DNA of 38,080 nucleotides from JACVRX01 sp035697245. Lineage in GTDB: Bacteria; Actinomycetota; Actinomycetes; Jiangellales; Jiangellaceae. Both the position numbers and the translations under genes were made by a program. Below the pieces are notes generated by a model. It was not told where the DNA came from and did no database searches. It worked only from the letters and a program-made list of their open reading frames with translations. Positions 22,976 to 32,063 of this stretch are shown here, piece by piece. How positions within the stretch are numbered: position 1 is the stretch's first letter; each line of letters begins with the position of its first letter. Location of the stretch: the NCBI GenBank assembly GCA_035697245.1, contig DASSDH010000044.1, positions 1 through 38,080 of the forward strand. The letters are read 5' to 3'.

Positions 22976-24180
22976 CAATCGGGACCGTCCCTGATGCGCG
23001 CGGCCGGTTCGGACCGTACGGCGGGAGGTTCGTCCCGGAGGCGCTCGTCGCTGCGTTGGACGAACTCGGCACCGAGTACCGAGCCGCCATGGCAGATCCG
23101 TCCTTCCTGGCCGAGTTGGACGGTCTGTTGCGGACCTACAGCGGTCGCCCGACGCCAGTCACGGAGGCTCACCGCTTCGGCGCCGAGGCCGCCGGCGGGA
23201 TCCGGGTCCTGCTCAAGCGCGAGGACCTCAACCACACTGGCTCACACAAGATCAACAACGTACTGGGCCAGGCCCTGCTTGCCCGTCGGATGGGCAAGAC
23301 TCGGGTCATCGCAGAGACCGGTGCCGGCCAGCACGGGGTGGCGACGGCAACTGCCGCTGCCTTACTGGGCCTGGAGTGCCTCGTCTACATGGGCGAGGAG
23401 GACACCCGCCGGCAGGCGCTGAACGTCGCTCGGATGCGGCTGCTCGGCGCCGAGGTAGTGCCGGTCGGCACTGGTTCGCGCACCCTGAAGGACGCGATCA
23501 ACGAGGCAATGCGCGACTGGGTGACCAACGTCGACCACACCCACTATCTCCTCGGCACAGTCGCGGGACCGCATCCGTTCCCTGTGCTGGTTCGGGACTT
23601 CCAGCAGGTGATCGGCCTGGAGGCCCGCGGGCAGGTTCGCGATCTGACCGGCGGCTTGCCCGCCGCCGTGGCCGCTTGCGTGGGTGGTGGCTCGAACGCC
23701 ATCGGCATCTTTCACGCGTTTCTCGACGACGCTGACGTCGGCCTGTACGGGTTCGAGGCAGGCGGAGAAGGTCTGGACTCCGGCCGGCACGCCGCGACGA
23801 TCACCGGCGGCTCGCCCGGTGTACTGCATGGCGCACGCTCGTACTTGCTGCAGGACGAGATGGGCCAGACGGTCGAGTCGCACTCGATCTCGGCCGGGTT
23901 GGATTACCCCGGCGTCGGACCGGAGCACGCCTGGCTGCATGACATCGGGCGGGCGACCTACGAAGCCGTGCCCGACGCCGAGGCGATGGAGGCATTCGCG
24001 CTGCTGTGCCGAACCGAGGGAATCATCCCCGCCATTGAGAGCGCACACGCGCTTGCCGGCACCCGGCGGCTCGGCCGGCGCCTGCCGGCCGGCGCTGTCG
24101 TCCTGGTGAACCTGTCCGGCCGCGGCGACAAGGATGTCGATACCGCTGCCCGGTGGTTCGGGTTGGTGACGGGGGAGTGA
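22972..24180 (+). CDS. trpB: Tryptophan synthase beta chain
   Basis: TrpB is the PLP enzyme that joins indole to serine. The 402-residue product has GRFGPYGGRFVPEAL at the N terminus, the PLP lysine K93 in HTGSHKINNV, ETGAGQHGVATA, the phosphate loop CVGGGSNAIG, and the catalytic region EGIIPAIESAHAL. This is the TrpB1 type that pairs with TrpA, adjacent here. The GTG start overlaps the trpC stop. Confidence 0.98.
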   Translation: MTIGTVPDARGRFGPYGGRFVPEALVAALDELGTEYRAAMADPSFLAELDGLLRTYSGRPTPVTEAHRFGAEAAGGIRVLLKREDLNHTGSHKINNVLGQALLARRMGKTRVIAETGAGQHGVATATAAALLGLECLVYMGEEDTRRQALNVARMRLLGAEVVPVGTGSRTLKDAINEAMRDWVTNVDHTHYLLGTVAGPHPFPVLVRDFQQVIGLEARGQVRDLTGGLPAAVAACVGGGSNAIGIFHAFLDDADVGLYGFEAGGEGLDSGRHAATITGGSPGVLHGARSYLLQDEMGQTVESHSISAGLDYPGVGPEHAWLHDIGRATYEAVPDAEAMEAFALLCRTEGIIPAIESAHALAGTRRLGRRLPAGAVVLVNLSGRGDKDVDTAARWFGLVTGE

Positions 24181-24182
24181 CC

Positions 24183-25010
24183 GTGCGAACGGCCTCCCCG
24201 CTCACAGACACGTTCATGGCGGCGCGGGCACAGGGCCGCGCTGCCCTGGTGGGTTACCTGCCGGCTGGCTATCCCAGCGTCGACGGGGCCGTCAGCGCGC
24301 TGCGGGCGATGGTGGCGGCCGGCGTCGACATCGTGGAGGTCGGCCTACCGTACAGCGATCCGCTGATGGACGGGCCGACCATTCAACGCGCCGTCGACAT
24401 CGCGCTGCGTGCGGGGACCACCACCGCCGACGTACTGCGGACTGTGGAATCGGTCGCCTCGACCGGCGCTCCCACGGTCGTCATGTCCTACTGGAACCCG
24501 GTGGACCGCTACGGCGTGGACCGGTTCGCCCGTGACCTGGCATCGGCTGGCGGCGTCGGCGTCATCACCCCAGATCTCATCCCTGACGAGGCCGATGAGT
24601 GGTCGTCCGCGGCGAGGGCGCAGGACATCGACACGGTCTTCCTGGTCGCGCCGTCGTCAAGCGACGAGCGGATCAAGCTGACCGTCGGAGCATGCCGCGG
24701 CTTCGTGTACGCGGCGTCGACCATGGGAGTCACCGGCGCCCGCGCCAGCGTCAGCACGGCAGCGGTCACGCTCGTGTCGCGCATCCGGGCCGCCACCGCC
24801 CTGCCGGTCGCCGTCGGGCTCGGTGTCTCTACCGCCGGGCAGGCCGCTGAGGTCGCGGGCTACGCGGACGGTGTGATCGTCGGCTCAGCCTTCGTCCGGT
24901 GTCTGCTCGACGCCGCCGACGGACAGTCCGGGGTTCGCGCCGCTGCCGCGTTGGCCGCGGACCTGGCCGCCGGCATTCGGCGTCCTCCGTACCGCCAGCC
25001 GGTGCCATGA
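24183..25010 (+). CDS. trpA: Tryptophan synthase alpha chain
   Basis: TrpA cleaves indole glycerol phosphate and channels indole to TrpB. The 275-residue barrel has its catalytic pair E52 and D63 in EVGLPYSDPLMDGP, matching E49 and D60 of the Salmonella enzyme. GFVYAASTMGVTGAR and VGLGVST bind phosphate. The start is either GTG 24183, which has a GGGGGAG ribosome site at good distance, or GTG 24177, which overlaps the trpB stop; the first is preferred. The stop overlaps the next gene (ATGA). Confidence 0.97.
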   Translation: MRTASPLTDTFMAARAQGRAALVGYLPAGYPSVDGAVSALRAMVAAGVDIVEVGLPYSDPLMDGPTIQRAVDIALRAGTTTADVLRTVESVASTGAPTVVMSYWNPVDRYGVDRFARDLASAGGVGVITPDLIPDEADEWSSAARAQDIDTVFLVAPSSSDERIKLTVGACRGFVYAASTMGVTGARASVSTAAVTLVSRIRAATALPVAVGLGVSTAGQAAEVAGYADGVIVGSAFVRCLLDAADGQSGVRAAAALAADLAAGIRRPPYRQPVP

Positions 25011-25732
25011 GCAGCGATCGGTTCGAGGCGCGGGCCACGGCACGCGAGCTCCGGGAGGCCGAGGCCCGTCGTGAGCGGCGGCGCGAGCAGCTGATCCGCA
25101 TCAGTGTGCTGGCAGCGGTCGCGGTGGCGATCCTCGTCGTCGGTGTCCTCGTCTTCGCCAACCGGTCACAAGAAGACAGCAGCGCACCGCTTCCCGCCGG
25201 GGTCACCGAGCCGGCGGGCGGAATCGTGATCGGCGAGGAGTCCGCACCGGTGACGATCGACCTGTGGATCGACTTCCAGTGCCCGTTCTGCCGCGACTTC
25301 GAGGGGGCGCACGGTCCCACGCTCCAGCAGCTCGCCGCGGCGGGGGACGCCGCGCTCGTGTATCACCCGTTGTCGTTCCTGGGTGAGGAGTCAGAACGCG
25401 CCGCCAACGCCTTCGGGTGCGCGGCGGACGTGGGAAGCGCGGCCGAATATCTGACGGTGCTCTTCGAGAACCAGCCGGCGGAGGGCACCGGTGGTTTCAC
25501 TACCGAAGATCTCATCATGCTGGGCGAGCGAGCCGGCGTCGGCGGGTCAGCATTCGAGCGCTGCGTCGAGGCCGGGACCTACCGGGCATGGGTCGCCAAC
25601 GTTGCCGCCAGCCAGCGTGCGGCCGGAGTGTCCTCGACCCCGACGGTCTTCGTCGACGGTGAGCTGCTGGCGACCGACCAACTGACACCGGCGGACCTGC
25701 GGGCTGCCGTAGCGGCCGCCGCTGGCGGCTGA
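25007..25732 (+). CDS. Membrane-anchored DsbA-like thioredoxin-fold protein
   Basis: A 241-residue protein with a highly charged cytoplasmic N terminus (about 1-30, rich in Arg and Glu), one transmembrane helix (about 31-52) and an extracytoplasmic thioredoxin fold of the DsbA type. The redox motif is CPFC (C92-C95) in DFQCPFCRDF, and the cis-proline loop reads SSTPTVFVDG. It probably forms or isomerises disulfides in secreted proteins. It overlaps trpA by four bases, so it is co-translated with tryptophan synthase; the reason is not evident. lgt follows under its own promoter. An identical job cannot be assigned without partner data. Confidence 0.9.
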   Translation: MSSDRFEARATARELREAEARRERRREQLIRISVLAAVAVAILVVGVLVFANRSQEDSSAPLPAGVTEPAGGIVIGEESAPVTIDLWIDFQCPFCRDFEGAHGPTLQQLAAAGDAALVYHPLSFLGEESERAANAFGCAADVGSAAEYLTVLFENQPAEGTGGFTTEDLIMLGERAGVGGSAFERCVEAGTYRAWVANVAASQRAAGVSSTPTVFVDGELLATDQLTPADLRAAVAAAAGG

Positions 25733-25744
25733 CGCTCAGCCGGG

Positions 25745-25759
25745 TAGCGTCGAGCCGTG
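25745..25759 (+). promoter_or_regulatory. Leaderless promoter of lgt
   Basis: TAGCGT at 25745-25750 lies exactly six bases before GTG 25757. No ribosome site precedes the GTG. The -10 box lies in the 24-base gap after the DsbA-like gene, so lgt can be expressed apart from the trp genes. Confidence 0.55.
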
Positions 25760-26656
25760 CCCACCGTCGTGTTCGCCCAACTGCCGGCCTCCATTCCGAG
25801 CCCGTCGAACGCCGTATGGCAGCTTGGTCCGATACCGGTTCGGGCATACGCGCTGTGCATTCTCGCCGGCATCCTGGTGGCGATCTGGGTCGGCAACCGG
25901 CGGTGGATCGCGCGCGGTGGTGCACCCGGCGTCGTCGGCGACATCGCGGTGTGGGCCGTGCCCTTCGGCATCGTGGGCGCGCGGCTCTATCACGTCGCCA
26001 CGGACTGGGAGTCTTACTTCGGACCCGGCGCCGATCCCGTCGATGCGCTGAAGATCTGGCAAGGCGGTCTCGGGGTCTGGGGGGCCATCGCGATGGGCGC
26101 CCTTGGCGGGTGGATCGGGGCCAAGCGGCGCGGAATCCCGCTCCCCCCGCTTGCCGATGCACTGGCACCGGGCATTGTGCTGGCCCAGGCCATAGGCCGG
26201 TTCGGTAACTGGTTCAACCAGGAGCTCTTCGGCCGGCCCACCGATCTGCCCTGGGGGTTGGAGATCGACCCCGAGTTCCGGCCGGATCGCTACGCCGACG
26301 TCGAGACCTTCCATCCGACCTTCCTGTACGAGGCGCTGTGGTGCGTCGCCGTCGCACTGATCCTGGTGTGGGCAGACCGTCGGTTCCGGATGGGGCACGG
26401 CCGGGTGTTCGCCCTCTACGTCGCGCTGTACACCCTCGGCCGCTCGTACATCGAGACCTTGCGAGTCGACCCTGCGCGGGAGGTTCTCGGCCTGCGGCTC
26501 AACGTCTGGACCTCCGTCGTGCTCTTCGCGGGCGCGGTGATCTACATCGTCGTGTCTGCGCGCATGCGTCCCGGCCGCGAGGTATTAGGCCAGCCGCCGC
26601 CCGAACCCGAACCGGCCCTTGCGCCAGCCGACGAGATCGAGCATCAACAACCGTGA
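25757..26656 (+). CDS. lgt: Prolipoprotein diacylglyceryl transferase
   Basis: Lgt moves diacylglycerol from phosphatidylglycerol to the lipobox cysteine of prolipoproteins at the inner membrane. The 299-residue protein has about seven membrane helices. The signature GRFGNWFNQELFGRPT, with the Arg at about 148, is intact, as are GARLYHV, GGLGVWGAI and HPTFLYEALW. The C-terminal tail is Pro/Glu-rich. LspA, acting next in the same maturation path, is encoded near the window start, and three lipoprotein genes are in the window. Confidence 0.97.
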   Translation: MPTVVFAQLPASIPSPSNAVWQLGPIPVRAYALCILAGILVAIWVGNRRWIARGGAPGVVGDIAVWAVPFGIVGARLYHVATDWESYFGPGADPVDALKIWQGGLGVWGAIAMGALGGWIGAKRRGIPLPPLADALAPGIVLAQAIGRFGNWFNQELFGRPTDLPWGLEIDPEFRPDRYADVETFHPTFLYEALWCVAVALILVWADRRFRMGHGRVFALYVALYTLGRSYIETLRVDPAREVLGLRLNVWTSVVLFAGAVIYIVVSARMRPGREVLGQPPPEPEPALAPADEIEHQQP

Positions 26657-26690
26657 GTGGCTCCGACGTCGCCCCGTGCCGCAGGACCGG

Positions 26691-26746
26691 TCAGGTAAGG
26701 CTCAGCATCGTTGTGAGGGGAAACCCGGGACCCTAGCCTCGGTGCC
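26691..26746 (+). promoter_or_regulatory. Promoter of the VIT-family gene with a DtxR/IdeR-like box
   Basis: A full promoter is visible: -35 TTGTGA at 26711-26716, a 17-base spacer, -10 TAGCCT at 26734-26739, and ATG seven bases later. Just upstream, TCAGGTAAGGCTCAGCATC (26691-26709) matches the iron-box consensus TTAGGTTAGGCTAACCTAA at 12 of 19 positions, with a strong left half and a weak right half. A box upstream of -35 is where IdeR acts as an activator on iron-storage genes. Confidence 0.5.
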
Positions 26747-27454
26747 ATGACCGGCGAGAACGTCACGATCAGTCATGAGCACGCCGACGTGACCGGTGGG
26801 TGGCTCCGGCCGGCTGTGTTCGGGGCGATGGACGGCCTGGTCTCGAACTTCGCGTTGATCGCCGGCGTAGCCGGAGGCAGCGGCGAACCGTCGGTGGTGA
26901 CTCTCGCGGGTCTGGCCGGGCTCGCGGCAGGCGCTTTCAGCATGGCGGCCGGTGAGTACACGTCGGTTGCTGCTCAGGCCGAGCAGGCCGAGGCCGAAAT
27001 CGCGGTCGAGCGGGAGGAGCTGCGCCGCAATCCGCGCGGCGAACAGGCCGAGCTGGCGGCCAAGTACGTCGAGAAGGGTCTGGACCGGGACCTGGCCGCT
27101 GAGGTGGCTCGGCAGCTTCACCGGGATCCGCAGACGGCGCTCGACGTGCACGCGCGCGAGGAACTCGGGGTGACCCTCGACGACCTGCCCTCGCCGCGGC
27201 TGGCGGCGTTGTCATCCTTCCTGTCCTTCGGCGCAGGGGCGCTCGTCCCGGTTCTGCCGTATCTGTTCGGGGCGACGGTGCTGTGGCCGGCTGCCGTCCT
27301 TTCCCTGCTGGGGCTGTTCGTCTGCGGCGCGGTTGTCACCCGCCTTACGTCACGGCCGTGGTGGTACGGAGGGCTGCGTCAGCTTGTCCTGGGGGCCGTT
27401 GCGGCCACGCTGACGTATGCTTTCGGCAACGCAGTGGGGACCGGGCTCGGCTGA
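26747..27454 (+). CDS. VIT1/CCC1-family iron/manganese transporter
   Basis: A 235-residue membrane protein of the vacuolar iron transporter family. The first helix region FGAMDGLVSNFALIAGVAGG and AAGAFSMAAGEYTSVAAQ are diagnostic; a Glu-rich cytoplasmic helical domain follows (about 75-140; AEQAEAEIAVEREEL), which binds metal in family members, and then three more helices. Family members export Fe2+ or Mn2+ from the cytosol as detoxification. ATG 26747 is backed by a well-formed leaderless promoter. The gene stands alone between lgt and gltB. Confidence 0.93.
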   Translation: MTGENVTISHEHADVTGGWLRPAVFGAMDGLVSNFALIAGVAGGSGEPSVVTLAGLAGLAAGAFSMAAGEYTSVAAQAEQAEAEIAVEREELRRNPRGEQAELAAKYVEKGLDRDLAAEVARQLHRDPQTALDVHAREELGVTLDDLPSPRLAALSSFLSFGAGALVPVLPYLFGATVLWPAAVLSLLGLFVCGAVVTRLTSRPWWYGGLRQLVLGAVAATLTYAFGNAVGTGLG

Positions 27455-27459
27455 CGGGC

Positions 27460-27491
27460 CTGGTCCTCAACGCGAAATCGCGCAGGGCCAG
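27460..27491 (+). terminator. Hairpin between the VIT-family gene and gltB
   Basis: CTGGTCC at 27460-27466 pairs with GGGCCAG at 27485-27491 with one G-U pair, enclosing a second stem CGCGA/TCGCG at 27471-27482. There is no U tract. It may slow or end transcription from the metal transporter gene, or fold in the gltB leader. Confidence 0.4.
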
Positions 27492-27536
27492 TGCAGTCCC
27501 TCGCACCCGCCGCCAACCGCGACGACGGGAGCGCCG

Positions 27537-30500
27537 ATGCACCACCAGCCGCAGCACCCACAGGGCCTCTACGACCCCCGCAACGAGCACGACGCATGCG
27601 GCGTGGCGTTCGTCGCCACGCTTACGGGCGTCGCGAGCCATCGCATCGTCGACCTCGGTCTCGCCGCGCTGCGCAACCTCGCCCACCGCGGGGCATCTGG
27701 CGCCGAACCGGAGTCCGGCGACGGTGCCGGCATGCTCGTCCAGGTGCCCGACGAGTTCTTCCGGGCAGTGGTGGACTTCGACCTGCCACCGGCCGGCGCT
27801 TACGCGGTTGGCCTGGCATTCCTCCCCGACGACGACATCGCCGAGACTGCCGCCATCCAACGCATTGCCGAGCTTGCGGCCGAGGAGGATCTCCAGGTTC
27901 TGGGCTGGCGGGAAGTGCCGACGACTCCGGCCCTGCTCGGCGCGACCGCTCGCGCGGTCATGCCGAGGTTCAGACACGTCTTCATCGCGACAACTCGCGG
28001 TGAGGCCTATCTGACCGACATCGACCTGGACCGGCGCGCTTACTGCCTCCGCAAACGAGTCGAGCAGGAAACGCCTGCCTATTTTCCCAGCCTTTCCGCA
28101 CGAACGCTGGTCTACAAGGGCATGCTCACGACCGCACAGCTCGAGCCGTTCTTCCCGGACCTGTCCGACTGGCGGTTCGCTACGACCCTCGCGGTAGTGC
28201 ACTCGCGGTTCTCGACCAACACCTTCCCGAGTTGGCCGCTGGCGCACCCCTACCGGTACATCGCCCACAACGGTGAGATCAACACCGTCATGGGCAACCG
28301 CAACTGGATGCGGGCCCGCGAATCACAGCTGCGCAGTGGGCTGATCCCTGGTGACCTGACCCGGTTGTTTCCCATTTGCACGCCGGGAGCGAGCGACTCG
28401 GCGAGCTTCGACGAGGTGCTCGAGCTGTTGCATCTCGGTGGGCGCAGCCTTGCTCACGCCATGCTCATGATGATCCCGGAGGCATGGGAGAACCACGCCG
28501 AGATGAGCGCCGGCCGGCGGGCGTTCTACGAGTTCCACAGCACGATCATGGAGCCGTGGGACGGCCCGGCGGCGGTGGTGTTCACCGACGGAACGCACGT
28601 GGGCGCAATGCTCGACCGCAACGGCCTGCGCCCCGGCCGCTTCTGGGTCACCGACGACGGCCTAGTGGTGCTCGCGTCCGAGACCGGCGTTCTCGACGTG
28701 GACCCGGCCACTGTCGTGCGCAAGGGACGGCTTCAGCCGGGTCGGATGTTCCTGGTCGATCTCGGCCAACACCGTGTCATCGAGGACGACGAGATCAAGG
28801 CCGAGCTGTCCGCTGAGGCGCCGTACGACGAGTGGCTGCACGCGGGCCTGATCCACCTGGAGGACCTACCCGACCGGGAGCACGTCGTCCATACCCACGC
28901 CAGCGTGACCCGACGTCAGCAGACCTTCGGATACACCGAGGAGGAGCTGCGGGTACTCCTGGCCCCGATGGCCCGAGCCGGGATCGAGCCGATCGGCTCG
29001 ATGGGCACCGACACGCCGATCGCGACGATCTCCGGCCGGCCTCGACTGCTGTTCGACTACTTCACCCAGCTCTTCGCCCAGGTGACCAACCCACCGCTGG
29101 ATGCGATCCGCGAGGAGCTGGTCACGTCTCTGCGCGGCACCATCGGGCCCGAGAACAACCTGCTCGCGGCGACCGCGAGCTCATGCCGGCAGGTCGTACT
29201 GCCATTCCCGGTCATCGACAACGACGGCCTGGCAAAGATCATCCACATCAACCGCGACGGTGACCTGCCCGGGTACGGCACCCATGTCGTGCGTGGGCTC
29301 TTCCGGGTCGCCGGTGGCGGGGTGGAGCTGGCTGAGCGGCTGGACGAGATCTGTCTCGAGGTGTCGGTGGCGATTGCCGATGGCGCTCGCATCGTCGTGC
29401 TCTCTGACCGCAACTCCGACGCGACCTGGGCTCCCATCCCGTCGCTGCTGCTCACCGCCGCGGTCCATCACCACCTGATCCGGGAGAAGACCCGGACCCA
29501 GGTCGGGCTGGTGGTCGAAGCAGGCGATGTGCGCGAGGTCCACCACGTGGCGCTGCTGCTGGGCTACGGCGCGGCGGCGGTCAACCCGTACCTGGCCATG
29601 GAGAGCGTGGAGGACCTTGCCCGGCAGGGGGTCATGCTCGTCGACGTCCCACCGGAGGTGGCAGTCAAGGCGCTGATCAAGGCGCTCGGCAAGGGCGTGC
29701 TGAAGGTCATGAGCAAGATGGGGGTCTCCACGGTCGCCTCGTACACCGGCGCGCAGATCTTCGAGGCCATCGGGTTGTCCAATGAGGTCGTCAACCGGTA
29801 CTTCACCGGCACCACCTCGCGGCTCGGTGGGGTGGGGCTCGATGTCTTGGCCGAAGAGGTGCGGTTGCGTCACGTCAAGGCGTACCCGCCCGGTGGTGTC
29901 ACGCCCGCGCACCGACAACTCGAGATTGGCGGCGAGTACCAGTGGCGACGCGAGGGTGAGCCGCACCTGTTCGACCCGGAGACGGTCTTCCGCCTCCAAC
30001 ATTCCACCCGCGCCGGCAAGTACGACATCTTCAAGAAGTACACCCAGCGGGTCGACGAGCAGGCAGAACGGCTGATGACACTGCGGGGGATGTTCCGGTT
30101 CGTCACCGGAGCGCGCGCTCCTGTTCCGATCGACGATGTCGAGCCGGTTTCCGCGATCGTGCGCCGGTTCTCGACCGGTGCGATGTCCTACGGATCGATC
30201 AGCCAAGAGGCGCACGAGACGCTCGCCGTGGCCATGAATCGGCTGGGCGGACGCTCCAACACCGGGGAGGGCGGCGAGGATCCGGACCGGCTGCACGACC
30301 CGGAGAGGCGCAGCGCCGTGAAGCAGGTGGCGAGCGGCCGGTTCGGTGTGACGTCGGAGTACCTCAGCTATGCGAACGATCTGCAGATCAAGATGGCGCA
30401 GGGTGCCAAGCCTGGTGAAGGCGGGCAGCTACCCGGAGCGAAGGTCTATCCGTGGATCGCCCAGACCCGGTACTCGACGCCCGGTGTCGGGCTGATCTCA

Positions 30501-32063
30501 CCGCCGCCACACCACGACATCTACTCGATCGAGGACCTCAAACAGCTCATCCACGACCTCAAGAACGCCAACCCCTCGGCACGGGTGCACGTCAAGCTCG
30601 TCGCTGAGGTCGGCGTCGGGACGGTAGCGGCCGGGGTATCCAAGGCACACGCCGACGTGGTCCTGATCTCCGGCCACGACGGCGGGACCGGCGCAGCCCC
30701 GCTGACCAGTCTCAAGCACGCGGGTGCCCCATGGGAGCTCGGGTTGGCCGAGACGCAGCAGACGTTGCTGCTCAACCGGCTGCGAGACCGGATCGTCGTG
30801 CAGGTCGACGGTCAGCTCAAGACCGGACGGGACGTGATGATCGCGGCCCTGCTCGGCGCAGAGGAGTTCGGCTTCGCAACGGCGCCGTTGGTGGTGTCCG
30901 GCTGCATCATGATGCGGGTCTGTCACCTCGACACCTGCCCGGTGGGCGTCGCGACGCAGAACCCGGTGCTGCGCGCGCGGTTCACCGGGAAGCCCGAGTT
31001 CGTCATGACCTACTTCGAATACCTCGCCCAGGAGGTTCGCGAGTACCTCGCAGCGCTCGGCTGCCGAAGCCTCGACGAGGCGATCGGGCACGCCGAACTG
31101 CTCGACACGTCGGCCGCCATAGCGCACTGGAAGGCGGCCGGGTTGGACCTCTCGCCGTTGTTGCACGTGCCCGAACTTCCCGACGGCGCGGCCCGCCACC
31201 GGATCGTCGGGCAGGACCACGCTCTGGAGAAGGCGCTGGACAACCAACTGCTCACGATCGCCGACGAGGCGATCGCTGATGGCGTGCCGTTGCGCGCCCA
31301 GCTCCCGGTACGCAACGTCAACCGGACTGTGGGGACCATGCTCGGGCACGAGGTCACCAAGCGCACTGGCGGAGCCGGGCTGCCCGACGGGACGATCGAC
31401 CTCACCCTGATCGGATCGGCCGGGCAGTCCTTCGGTGCGTTCCTCCCCGCCGGTATCACGCTGCGGCTGGAAGGTGATGCCAACGACTACCTGGCCAAGG
31501 GTCTCTCCGGCGGCCGGATCGTCGTGCGGCCGGATCGTGCCGCGACGTTCACCGCCGAGGACAACGTCATCGCGGGCAATGTCGTCGCCTACGGGGCGAC
31601 CGGCGGTGAGCTGTTTGTCCGCGGCATCGTGGGGGAGCGGTTCTGCGTGCGCAACTCTGGTGTCACCGCAGTGGTCGAGGGCGTCGGCGACCACGGTTGC
31701 GAGTACATGACCGGCGGCACGGTGCTGATCATCGGCCGGACCGGCAGGAACGTCGCCGCGGGCATGTCCGGCGGTATCGCATATGTGCTCGACCTCAACC
31801 CGTCGGTGCTGAACACCGAGATGGTCGACCTGGAGGAGCCGACGCCCGCCGACCTCGACCAGGTCCACGCCTTGGTGCGCCGGCACGAGGAGGAAACCGG
31901 GTCGACAGTGGCGGCGGCGCTGCTCGCCGACTGGGCCACGTCGGCAACCCGGTTCAGCAAGATCATGCCGCGCGACTACCGGCGGGTTCTGGACGCCCAG
32001 GCGGCGGCGGAGCGGGACGGCCGGGATGTCCTCGACGCGATCATGGAGGCGGCGCATGGCTGA
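27537..32063 (+). CDS. gltB: Glutamate synthase (NADPH), large subunit
   Basis: GltB makes two glutamates from glutamine and 2-oxoglutarate with GltD. From ATG 27537 the protein has 1508 residues: N-terminal glutaminase with the nucleophile C21 in NEHDACGVAF after a short propeptide, a central domain, the FMN and 2-oxoglutarate barrel (GQLPGAKVYPW, SGHDGGTGAAP), a 3Fe-4S cluster (C1123, C1129, C1134) and the C-terminal beta-helix. The open frame extends 40 codons upstream, but that part has no family similarity and overlaps the transporter gene. A GGGAG run six bases upstream serves as ribosome site. It overlaps gltD by eight bases. Confidence 0.98.
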   Translation: MHHQPQHPQGLYDPRNEHDACGVAFVATLTGVASHRIVDLGLAALRNLAHRGASGAEPESGDGAGMLVQVPDEFFRAVVDFDLPPAGAYAVGLAFLPDDDIAETAAIQRIAELAAEEDLQVLGWREVPTTPALLGATARAVMPRFRHVFIATTRGEAYLTDIDLDRRAYCLRKRVEQETPAYFPSLSARTLVYKGMLTTAQLEPFFPDLSDWRFATTLAVVHSRFSTNTFPSWPLAHPYRYIAHNGEINTVMGNRNWMRARESQLRSGLIPGDLTRLFPICTPGASDSASFDEVLELLHLGGRSLAHAMLMMIPEAWENHAEMSAGRRAFYEFHSTIMEPWDGPAAVVFTDGTHVGAMLDRNGLRPGRFWVTDDGLVVLASETGVLDVDPATVVRKGRLQPGRMFLVDLGQHRVIEDDEIKAELSAEAPYDEWLHAGLIHLEDLPDREHVVHTHASVTRRQQTFGYTEEELRVLLAPMARAGIEPIGSMGTDTPIATISGRPRLLFDYFTQLFAQVTNPPLDAIREELVTSLRGTIGPENNLLAATASSCRQVVLPFPVIDNDGLAKIIHINRDGDLPGYGTHVVRGLFRVAGGGVELAERLDEICLEVSVAIADGARIVVLSDRNSDATWAPIPSLLLTAAVHHHLIREKTRTQVGLVVEAGDVREVHHVALLLGYGAAAVNPYLAMESVEDLARQGVMLVDVPPEVAVKALIKALGKGVLKVMSKMGVSTVASYTGAQIFEAIGLSNEVVNRYFTGTTSRLGGVGLDVLAEEVRLRHVKAYPPGGVTPAHRQLEIGGEYQWRREGEPHLFDPETVFRLQHSTRAGKYDIFKKYTQRVDEQAERLMTLRGMFRFVTGARAPVPIDDVEPVSAIVRRFSTGAMSYGSISQEAHETLAVAMNRLGGRSNTGEGGEDPDRLHDPERRSAVKQVASGRFGVTSEYLSYANDLQIKMAQGAKPGEGGQLPGAKVYPWIAQTRYSTPGVGLISPPPHHDIYSIEDLKQLIHDLKNANPSARVHVKLVAEVGVGTVAAGVSKAHADVVLISGHDGGTGAAPLTSLKHAGAPWELGLAETQQTLLLNRLRDRIVVQVDGQLKTGRDVMIAALLGAEEFGFATAPLVVSGCIMMRVCHLDTCPVGVATQNPVLRARFTGKPEFVMTYFEYLAQEVREYLAALGCRSLDEAIGHAELLDTSAAIAHWKAAGLDLSPLLHVPELPDGAARHRIVGQDHALEKALDNQLLTIADEAIADGVPLRAQLPVRNVNRTVGTMLGHEVTKRTGGAGLPDGTIDLTLIGSAGQSFGAFLPAGITLRLEGDANDYLAKGLSGGRIVVRPDRAATFTAEDNVIAGNVVAYGATGGELFVRGIVGERFCVRNSGVTAVVEGVGDHGCEYMTGGTVLIIGRTGRNVAAGMSGGIAYVLDLNPSVLNTEMVDLEEPTPADLDQVHALVRRHEEETGSTVAAALLADWATSATRFSKIMPRDYRRVLDAQAAAERDGRDVLDAIMEAAHG

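Noticed and set aside
27417..27536. Upstream extension of gltB by 40 codons
   Set aside because: The extension overlaps the VIT-family gene, contains a hairpin and has no similarity to GltB; ATG 27537 places the catalytic Cys at position 21 as expected for a short propeptide.
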